Part shown: piece by piece, positions 55,531 through 64,000 of the stretch
Layout: each line of letters begins with the position of its first letter
Position numbering within the stretch: the stretch's first letter is position 1
Source of the DNA: Cepaea nemoralis
Taxonomy: Eukaryota; Mollusca; Gastropoda; Stylommatophora; Helicidae
Length of the DNA: 64,000 nucleotides
Direction: 5' to 3'
NCBI GenBank assembly: GCA_014155875.1
Contig: JACEFZ010004157.1
Span: forward strand, 42,501-106,500
Notes under the pieces: model-generated
The model's database searches: none
What the model was told of the DNA's origin: nothing
What the model saw: the letters and a program-made list of their open reading frames with translations, nothing else
Made by a program: the position numbers and the translations under genes

Positions 55531-56289
55531 AACTTAATGTCCGTGTTGTGTTAAATGACTTAACTCGCCACCAGCGTACCAGAAGACGACCTATAATACA
55601 GGTGCACTAGCATAAAAGGACACCTAGATACGTGTTTTAAAAAGACATGCCAGGAAGAATAATTGAAGGTATGCCAGCTAAAGATAGGTAGGCATTGATA
55701 CAAGTGCATAAAATTTGGTGGAACTGCGGTAAAGCTGTGAAAGTTTAAACAATATAAAATGACACAAAGTAGTGCAGCTTTACATAACAGAGTTACGACA
55801 CATACAGAACGTTGCGGCGGTTAGCCTTCATCAGCAAACAAACACATTCACAAACACAACATACAGTCAAGGAGAACTCCTGTGACTACATTAGAAGGTG
55901 ATGACAGGACGAGAGGAACAAATGCATGGAAAAATGGAAGCAATGAAGAGAAAATGAGAATTGACAAAATGTTAATTGAAAAGAATGTTAGTCGAAGAAA
56001 ATGTTTAATAGAAAAACTGTTTATAGAGAAAAAAAACTGCATACTCACCTCACGTACGGACCTGTAAATGACTACGGAAATCTCGGGTGTATTTGTATAA
56101 CGGTGCTGGATGTTACGGTTCAGTGAGCACATAGAAAGAAGGGGGCGGGGTAGGAGGCGTGTAAAATTGACCACGACCCCATTGTGTTGTTGGTCTGGGT
56201 GGACTGGTGTGCATGAACACGCGTACATACATAGACACACTTCAACAGACAAACTGCTAGTGTATGTGGACATATGTACAGTCCATGCA

Positions 56290-56290
<1 letters not shown>
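55531..56290. other. No recognised feature
   Basis: Unique-looking sequence; about 55745-55783 is repeated in complement at 56845-56873 (AATATAAAATGACACAAAGTAGTGCAGCTTTAC region), framing the GA-rich tracts. Confidence 0.5.
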
Positions 56291-56347
<57 letters not shown>

Positions 56348-56842
56348 CGAGAGAGAGAGACAGACAGAGAGAGACAGAGAGAGACAGAGAGAGGAAAAGT
56401 GCCTGCGACCTACCACATGGGGTATATTGTAACCTACGAAATAGTCAGTATGGTTGCTAGTCATACAACGCGCTTCAGGAGCCCCTCGCCCAGTCCTAGA
56501 GTTGTTGGGATTGTGTAAGATCCAACCACTGGCAATGCACGTGAAGAAGGTATGCACAGAGAAGCCAGATGTAAGAGGAGAGAGAGAGGGAGAGAGAGAG
56601 TGAGAGAGAGCGCGAAAGGGGGGAGAGAGGGGGAGAGAGAGGGAGAGAGAGGGAGAAGAGAGAGGGGGAGAGAGAGAGGGAGAGGGAGGGAGAGAGAGAG
56701 AGGGAGAGAGATAGAGAGAAAGGGAGAGAGAGGGGGGAGAGGAAGAGAGAGAGGGAGAGAGAGGGGGAGAGAGAGGGAGGGAGAGAGGGGGGAGAGAGAG
56801 GGAGAGAGAGAGGGAGATAGTGAGGGAGGGTGAGAGCGAGAG
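56291..56842 (+). repeat. (GA)n and (GGGA)n low-complexity tracts
   Basis: GA runs at 56291-56395 and GA/GGGA runs at 56576-56842 separated by about 180 bases of ordinary sequence. Confidence 0.95.
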
Positions 56843-56889
56843 TAAAGCTGCACTACTTTGTGTCATTTTATATTGATACAAGTGGGAAG

Positions 56890-58025
56890 ATAATATAAAG
56901 AGATGGTCAGATGGAATGACATCATCAAAGAATGGTCAAAGGGGACGATAACATTAAGAGATGGTCAAGTTGGATGATAATATTAATAGAATGTCAATGA
57001 GGATGATAGCATTAAGAGATGATCAAGTTGGATGATATAATTAAGAGATGGTCAAGGGGATGATAACATTAAGAAACGGTCAAGTGGGATGATAATGTTA
57101 AGAGATGATCAAATGGGATGATAACATTTATAGACATTCAAGTGGGATGATAACATGAAGAGATGGTCAAGTGGGATGATAACATGAAGAGATGGTCAAG
57201 TGGGATGATAACATGAAGAGATGGTCAAGTGGGATGATAACATCAAAATATGTTCAATGTGAGATGATAACACCAAGAGATGGTCAAGTGGGGTGATAAC
57301 ATTAAGAGATGGTCAAGGGGGAGTTGTAACATCAAGAGATAGTCAAGTGGGATGATAACATCAAGAGATGGTCAAGTGAGATGATAATATTAAGAGATGG
57401 TCAAGTGAGATGATAATATTAAGAGATGGTCAAGTGAGATGATAATATTAAGAGATGGTCAAGTGAGATGATAATATTAAGAGATGGTCAAGTGAGATGA
57501 TAATATTAAGAGATGGTCAAGTGAGATGATAATATTAAGAGATGGTCAAGTCAGATGATAGTATTAAGAGATGGTCAAGTGAGATGATAATATTAAGAGA
57601 AGGTCAAGGAATGTGATAACATTAACAGATGGTCAAGTGGGATGATGACATTAAGAGATGATCAAGTGGGATGATATAATTAAGAGATGGTCAAGTGAGA
57701 TGATAACATTAATTGATTGATTGATTGATTTAGGAATCGACATAACAGCATTCGAGGCATTCCCATAAGTGCTCAGTCCTCATCTTCGGCAGCCAGCGAA
57801 GAGTTCCAACATTAAGAGTTGGTCAATTGTGATGATAACATTAAGAGATGATCAAGTGGAATGATAACATCAAAAGATGGTCAAGTGAGATAAAAACATT
57901 AAGTGATGGTCAAGTGGGATGATAACATCAAGATATTGTCAAGTGGGATGATAACATCAAGAGATAGTCATGTGGGATGACAACATTAAGAGATGATCAA
58001 GTTGGATGATAACATCAAGAGACGC
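56890..58025 (+). repeat. 29-bp minisatellite
   Basis: Units of GAGATGGTCAAGTGAGATGATAA + TATTAA in direct series, with the most regular stretch at 57350-57600. Interrupted once, at 57712-57807. Confidence 0.95.
57712..57807 (-). mobile_element. I-like LINE 3' fragment in the 29-bp minisatellite
   Basis: AACATTA flanks it at 57705-57711 and 57808-57814. On the minus strand the 3' side is a (TCAA)n tail; inside, TCGACAT.. CCCATAAGTGCTCAG resembles the I-like LINE end at 35500-35560. Another tail subfamily. Confidence 0.65.
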
Positions 58026-58864
58026 CGGGTTGCAACAGAACATCACAAGATAAAACAAAATGGATTGCCGGTCACTTGCTGCTAAACTTTAGAGTGGAGA
58101 CGGAAGTAGTTTTGTTCAATGACTGATTATTTTATTAATTTATTGATTAGTTGATAGATAGAATTTGCGTTCTTCAGAAACTAAACCATGATTTCTAATT
58201 TTTCGATTACAAAAATTGTATTGTGGCAGTTTTTAGTCATTTCTTGTCTGCTGTGTTTTGTTATGTAGTGTTATATTGCATCCATTTATTGTTGCTTTAT
58301 ACAAAATGCAAGTAAACCAGACAGCTTGCAATCAAACTTTATTAAGAAAATAGCAGTTGACTGACCAAATATCTGATTTATAGATTAGTTAAGTTATTGA
58401 TGGATAGGTTGTGAAAATACCTTTATATTTGCATAATCACCACAATTCACTCCCAAGCAAATTTCGGTTACAACCAGCGGAAACGACAAAGGCATTTAAA
58501 GACTGTTTACAGTTGGGACATTGCAGCAACAATACGGCCCAACTGGTCAAGTGAAGGGTGCTGTTGCCTGGGTGTGAAATGACAGTCAGCCATTCACATA
58601 TACTAAAACATGTATTATGAGTTAGGGTGGCCACCTCCCTTCGCTGTCTTTCCTGGGCTAGTCACCGTTTTCCTTGTTAAAAACCGGGAAGATCTGACAT
58701 GCCATCATTTTTTGGATCAACCAAGTGTCGTGAATGTCACTTACTTCCATCTGCTACATTTGTATTGTATTAGGAGCATTCATTTGAAACGCGTTCCAAT
58801 AGCTTTATTAAAGAGCATTGCATTAAAAAGCAATTTCTTGACTTGTCTTGCCACTGGATTCAGA
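58026..58864. other. No recognised feature
   Basis: AT-rich unique-looking sequence without supported genes. Confidence 0.4.
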
Positions 58865-59214
58865 TGGACTCAGGCGTGAGAGTGAGGTCGACGAATTGCG
58901 CAACTCTTCCTCACTTTAATTCAATTCATAGCGCAAGTCATTCTTCATCCAACGTCATATATCACCTTCAAGCCCTGTCGCGATGGGCGAGCGGCGAAGC
59001 AGCAGGCGTGGGTAGTCGCAGACCTGCACACAGGCGGCTCAGGCCATATGGTCGTCTTCTACTGACCGGAGCAGCAGTGGTATTCGGCAGCCCCCTTACC
59101 AACTGAGCAACCCTCTATAGGAACACACTGTTCACCTCCATAGCATGAGGAAGGGGCTAGAAAAGGTGCCCTAAACATTGTCTGCTCCATCACTATCTAA
59201 CCAGCTAGCCGCGG

Positions 59215-60392
59215 TTGAAGGGTACCCTAAACTGCGGTCGACATACAAACAAAGAAAAAACAGGTAAAGCTAAAAGAGCAAACCAAATTCCCTTAACAAT
59301 CGGAACTCGGAATGTACGCACCCTACATGACAGAGATGGCGCGACGGGTCCAGAGAGACAAACAGCACTGATTGGGAGAGAGCTGGGCAGGTACAACATC
59401 GACATTGCAGCCTTGAGCGAGACACGACTTGCGAAAGAAAGCCAAATCTGTGAAATAGGTGCCGGCTACACATTTTTCTGGTGTGGAAAGAAAAGCGAGG
59501 AAAGACGCCAATCTGGTGTGGGGTTTGCCATTAAGTCGGCCCTGGTTGGCAAACTAGCTGGATTTCCAAAGGCTATAAACGACAGGCTCATGACCATTAA
59601 ATTGCCCCTGCTGAATGGAAGGAAGCATGCAACCATTGTGAGTGTCTACGCACCAACTATGACCAATGAAGATGATGTCAAGAACAAGTTCTATGAGGAC
59701 CTGCACAATGTATTAACATCTGTTCCCAAAGGAGACAAACTTATACTCCTTGGGGATTTTAATGCCAGAGTATGCACGGACACCACCTCTTGGAGTGGCA
59801 TTATTGGAAAGCACGGAGTCGGAAATTGTAACAGCAATGGACTCCTCCTCCTTCTTTAGACATGTGCCGAACACGATCTCCTGATTACCAACACAATTTT
59901 CCGTCTCCCCATGAGAAACAGGACATCGTGGATGCAGCCTCGATCGAAACACTGGTACCTCATTGACTATGTCATCGTCAGGACAAGATGTTCGGTTGAC
60001 AAAATCCATGTGTGGTGCCAAATGTTGGACAGACCATCGTCTCATTATCTCGAAAATAAACATACACATCAAACCACCACGGCGTCCTCAAGGGGTGAAA
60101 ATTAAAAAAAAAACTAAATATCACCCACCTAAACAGCAAGAAAATGCAGCTGTCGTTTGAAAATATGCTGGAAGACCGCCTTCAAGGCCCAATGCTGCAG
60201 CTAAACAAGGATACAGAAACAGAGTGGAGAGCCCTAAAGAACATAATTTACAACACTGATATGGAAATCCTGGGTCCAACCCCCCGAAAGCATAAAGACT
60301 GGTTTGATGGAAATTCCGAAGACATCAACCAATTGCTGGCAGAGAAACATCTTCTCCTCATGGCACATTTGAATGACCCGAAGTCAACATAA
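59215..60392 (+). pseudogene. Endonuclease and linker of the zinc-finger LINE
   Basis: APE-type motifs in order: LTIGTRNVRTL near 59300 (Arg where Trp is usual), IAALSETRLAKESQ, IVSVYAPTMTNEDDV, LILLGDFNARV near 59755, [12 protein letters not shown] near 59945 and [10 protein letters not shown] near 60030 in a shifted frame. A TAG at 59857-59859 breaks the first frame. The linker ARHKxWFD-like part (KHKDWFDGNSEDINQLL) ends at a TAA at 60390. The changed Trp and the breaks mean no activity. Confidence 0.8.
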
Positions 60393-60424
60393 AAAAAGAT
60401 GCCTTCAAGAACATTCAGAGAGTA

Positions 60425-62275
60425 GTGCTGCAGAAACTTCGGCACATGCGGGACTCCTGGCTGAGCAGCAAAGCTGATGAAATTCAAGGCTTTGCTGACA
60501 TACATGATCTGAAAAACTTCTACGACTCACTGAAAGCGGTCAATGGTCCTACATCACCGATAACAAAGAAATCCTTCAGCGCTGGGCAGAACATTTCAGT
60601 ATCATCTTAAATGCAACTTCCTTCTTCGATGATGAAACCACCAACTGTCCTTCCTCAAGTTTCCATCAATGATACACTTGATGACCTGCCAACCATAATG
60701 GAAGTAAACACAGCCATCCAGCAACTCTCCAGCGGCAAGGCACCTGGTCCGGACTCCATCCCGGCAGAGATATACAAGGCAGGTGGGCCGGTCCTAACAG
60801 AGCAGCTTCACCAAGTCTTTACAAACATATGGGTGAACGAGGACAAAGAACGTGGAACTGTTGACATGATTTTTGCTGCAAGGCAGCTGCAAGAGAAATG
60901 TCAGGAACAGAACTCTGAAATGTTCTCCACTTTCTTTGACCTTACCAAGGCTTTTGATACAATCAGCAGAGAAGGACGGTGGAAGATTATAGCAAAATAT
61001 GGCTGTCCACGAAAGTTTGTCCAAATAGTGCGGCTATTTCAGGCAAGAGTACAAGAAAATTGTGAACTGTCTGAGCCCTTTCCTGTCACCAATGGAATGA
61101 AACAAGGATGTGTCCTGGCACCAACACTGTTCAGCCTCATATTTTCAGCTATGTTGACGAATGCCTTCAAGAACAACGACATTGGAATAGACATCAACTA
61201 CCGCATGGATGGAAAGTTATTCAATCTCAGAAGGCTGAAAGCTAAAACCAAAATTAACAGCGACACCGTCAAAGAGCTCCTATTTGCTGATGATTGCGCT
61301 CTATACGCCAACTCAGAGGCGGACATACAACATAATGTTTCAGCTTTCTCACATGCCTGTGCCAACTTTGGGCTCAATGACAATTTGGAGAAGACTGTAG
61401 TTATGTACCAGCCAGCTCCAGGGAATAATCACACTGTGCCGAATATCAAAATGAATGGTCATAGTCTAAGTGTTGTGGACAAATTCACCTATCTTGGCAG
61501 CACTGTGTCACAAGCTGCCACAATTGATGATGAAGTGAATGCAAGAATCTCCAAGGCCAGCGTGGCCTTTGGCAGACTGTACAAGAATGTATGGGACAGA
61601 AATAAAATAAGCTTGCAAACAAAGCTGACAGTCTACAAAGCAGTTGTGTTATCCACACTGCTATATGCCTGTGACACCTGGACTATTTATCAGCGCCACG
61701 CTAAGAAATTAAACCACTTCCACACAGTCTGCCTTACGAAGTTTCTGAAGATTAAATGGGAAGACAAGATTCCAGACACTGAAGTCCTAGAAAAAACGTC
61801 CATGCCCAGTATCCACACTATACTAATGAAGAATCAGATTCGCTGGGCTGGTCACTTGGTTCGCATGCCAGATCACAGACTCCCTAAACGAATTTTTTAC
61901 GGCGCTTTGCGTTGTGGTAAACGCTCCCAAGGCGGCCAGAGGAAACGCTTTAAGAACACTCTGAAAATCTCACCGAATGCTTTTGGAATTCATGATGACT
62001 CCTGGGAGACTGCAGCCAGAGACCGAAATTCGTGGCGTGCTTCATTACGCAAGGGTGCAGTCACTTGTGAAGCAACCAGGACTGCAAGAGCTGTGAAGAA
62101 AAGACAGAACAGAAAAACCACTGCAGGAAATCCTCCTCCAGAAACGTCAAGCATTCTTTGTCCACATTGTCAAAGAACATTTCGAGCCAAAATAGGCCTT
62201 ATCAGCCATCTTAGAACTCACGGCTCCATACTTTCAACCCCACTGGATGAAATGAATGGTTATCATAACTCTTGA
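60425..62275 (+). pseudogene. RT and zinc finger of the zinc-finger LINE
   Basis: A TAA at 60608-60610 separates the linker end from a 554-codon open frame. It shows SSGKAPGPDSIPAEIYK, FFDLTKAFDTISREG (first Asp), NGMKQGCVLAPTLFSLIF, LLFADDCALYA (FADD near 61283), FTYLGSTV, LLYACDTWT, IRWAGHLVRMPDHRLPKRIF and a C2H2 finger (CPHCQRTF..GLISHLRTH) near 62158-62220. Between TNIW and RGTVDMIF (about 60835-60850) roughly 60 residues usual for this RT are missing without breaking the frame. The finger is well preserved. Confidence 0.85.
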
Positions 62276-62340
62276 TGGACAAACAACATTAAAAAGCATG
62301 AAAGAAACATTAAAAGGTGTGGTAGAATTTAAACAAAGCA

Positions 62341-62756
62341 TTCATTTTAAATGACTTATGCACCATGGGTTGGTCAGAGAAGTCGCCGTAGGCATTCAGG
62401 CAAGAATCCCATTGCCTGGGTAGTCTGTCACTGTTGTCTTCGACACACATTTGTTACCGTGCGCTGCCTGCAATTCTTCAATGAATGTCCACTGGTCGAC
62501 ATCCTTCAAATGAAAGAAACTGATTCACCGCTCTTTGAGCTTCTTTGGGCGGATTTTGGATCAACCCGGCCATTTTCTCAACGGTCAGAAACAGAACCTA
62601 TGCATCATGGGACGATAAGCACTTGCTCTTTTATTCATTGGTCAGTACTTGTCACATGACGAAAACATGATCATGTTCAACGTATGCAATTACGCGCGGT
62701 GCGGCACGAACAGATTTCAAATGAACGTCTCTTATACATAAACAAGATAGCTATTA
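62341..62756. other. No recognised feature
   Basis: A 102-codon frame (62351-62659) has no recognised motif. It lies between a LINE end and a SINE. Confidence 0.4.
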
Positions 62757-62897
62757 GGTCCTTTACAGGACTGGCAATCAACCTCAGCATTTATTGCCCG
62801 TTTGTAATTTACGGCTGATTCTCACCGTCGTCACGTTACTTACGAGAGTATACGAAATTACGGAGAAAAGTCGCTAACCTCTAGGCCAGGAAGCATA
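62757..62897 (-). mobile_element. SINE family 1, degraded copy
   Basis: The minus strand reads TTCCTGGCCTAGAGGTTAGC (A box region), CTTTTCTCCGTAATTTCG, GACGGTGAGAATCAGCCG and a 3' end GTCCTGTAAAGGACC, parallel to 21131-21360. The central GCAATGGCAAAC block is not preserved. Confidence 0.75.
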
Positions 62898-63415
62898 GTT
62901 GTATAATAATATCATGCATTAACTGGACTAACTCGCTCGCTGTATCGTACACAGTTGTATAATAATATCATGCATTAACTGGACTAACGTAATGGTACGC
63001 GTAATGAAATATCTCGGCCAAATTTATGAAAAGTGTGAAAATTTGTTAGCGAAATGGGGAAAAATCTAGGTCAAGCTGGGAAATGTGTTAACCAAATGGG
63101 AAACATATGATACACGTAAGAAAATATCTCGGCCAAACTTATAAATCGTAGGAACATATATTAACCAAATGAGGAAAATCTTGGCCAAGTAGCGAAATAC
63201 ATCATTCAAACATACGAAAAGTAGGAAACTTTGTTAACTAAATGTGAAAATTTTGGCCAAATTTCAACCAAACTTATAAATAATTTCAACCAAATTTATG
63301 AAAAGTAGGAAAATTTGTCAGCCAACTGCGAAAAAAGGTCGGCCAAATAGAGAAATATCGCAACCAAACACTCTCGCTGTATTGTACACAGTTATATCAT
63401 AATATCATACATTAA
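62897..63415 (+). repeat. 56-bp duplication and about 114-bp degenerate tandem repeat
   Basis: AGTTGTATAATAATATCATG starts at 62897 and 62953 (56-bp unit) and a diverged copy lies at 63390. Between them, about three units of 114 bp contain ATCTCGGCCAAA, GAAAAGTAGGAAA and TTAACCAAATG words. Confidence 0.75.
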
Positions 63416-63810
63416 CGCATACTATTTTATTTTCTGGTGTCTGTTTTATTTCTATTTTATTTCTATTTTTTTTAATATAAACAATTTACCTGCAACGACA
63501 ATATGTTAGTCCCCGTTTTTTCAAATATTCTGATGATAAATCTTGTACAGCTTGAACATCCTTTAGAGTAAGAATTTTGTAAGGAATACATGAACTCTTA
63601 GCATACCGCATAACCAATACTGCGCCTCACTTGAAGATGATGAAACATAACCCAAACTTACTAAATTCAATTGAGAGTGACTCCAGATGTTCAGGGAAGC
63701 CTTGGTAATTTAGTTGCTATGCTCTCGCCCGACAGCACGAATCCACATCGAGGCGGATTGTTAAAATTGACCTGACCTCACAGGTTGACCTAGCCTAAAT
63801 TACGTACCGG
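63416..63810. other. No recognised feature
   Basis: AT-rich sequence with short CTATTTTATTT repeats near 63440. Confidence 0.4.
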
Positions 63811-63905
63811 GAAATGTCTTGCCAGGTAAAGACGGGCGTAGTGATACTGACCGCAGCACCCACCGAGTGCCGATTGGTAGATGAAATATATTAGTCTGGC
63901 ACTAT
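63811..63905 (+). repeat. Dispersed SINE-like repeat, partner at 15110-15205
   Basis: Shares GTAAAGACGGGCG, CACCCACCGAGTGCCGAT and the following AT-rich segment with the minus strand of 15110-15205. No tail or TSD was seen. Confidence 0.6.
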
Positions 63906-64000
63906 ATATGTCAAATGAAGATGTGTACGAGGGATATTTACTTGTGTAGCTTTCACCAGTAGTTGAGACTGTTCAAGTTCAGATCAAGTGAATTGTGTGG

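Larger units (their letters stand above)
58865..62340 (+). mobile_element. Nearly full-length zinc-finger LINE
   Basis: About 350 bases of 5' UTR-like sequence (GTGAGGTCGACGAATTGCGC, then CCTAAACTGCGGTCGAC) precede an endonuclease, RT and C-terminal C2H2 finger. The architecture matches the truncated copy at 21451. I recognise the family as widespread in aquatic animals but cannot name the clade with confidence. No TSD was identified. Stops and frameshifts in the endonuclease and a deletion in RT show it is inactive. Confidence 0.85.

Overview
This window is eukaryotic, animal-type repeat DNA. No host gene, rRNA, tRNA or CRISPR array could be supported. The content is dominated by non-LTR retrotransposons (LINEs), tRNA-derived SINEs, one LTR retrotransposon, several cut-and-paste DNA transposons and many kilobases of micro- and minisatellite. 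The mix of RTE-like LINEs with tetranucleotide tails, an I/Nimb-like LINE with RNase H, a LINE with a C-terminal C2H2 finger and a Gmr1-type Gypsy element suggests an invertebrate metazoan. A mollusc or other lophotrochozoan is my guess, from general knowledge only.

Left part (1-13.5 kb): one old minus-strand RTE-like LINE, with 5' UTR monomers at 13.4 kb and a broken reverse transcriptase near 1.3 kb, has been split by at least five later events. From right to left these are a 7.8-kb Gmr1-type LTR retrotransposon (5468-13245, TSD GTCGG), a 3' fragment of another RTE copy with a (TGAA)n tail, a 648-bp element with identical 247-bp terminal direct repeats, a 729-bp hAT derivative and a 115-bp foldback insertion. 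Most of these carry target-site duplications, so the order of events can be read.

Middle (13.5-39 kb): a (TAG)n array (15.8-17.1 kb), a Tigger/pogo-like remnant (20.2-21.0 kb), SINEs, and a nearly full-length RTE-like LINE (24439-28024) inserted with a 12-bp TSD into a 50-bp minisatellite that resumes to 29.7 kb. That LINE itself holds a 225-bp fragment of the I-like LINE. A 3.9-kb, 30-bp minisatellite follows (31.2-35.2 kb), then the 5'-truncated I-like LINE (35483-37443, minus).

Right part (39-64 kb): LINE 3' fragments, a tandem pair of small hAT elements of which one is split by a LINE (44.5-46.3 kb), C-rich and GGA-rich low-complexity tracts, a Helitron-like terminus, a DDE transposase pseudogene (51.5-52.2 kb), a 29-bp minisatellite (56.9-58.0 kb) and a nearly complete zinc-finger LINE (58.9-62.3 kb) whose RT frame is open for 554 codons but lacks part of the fingers/palm.

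No coding region looks functional. The longest open frames lie in short-period repeats and are explained by composition. I found no convincing new multigene system. The observations most worth following are the nested insertion history, the pol order and SCAN-like capsid of the LTR element, and the sequence block shared by the RTE start-codon region and a SINE family. All calls come from reading and translating the sequence; no database search was possible.
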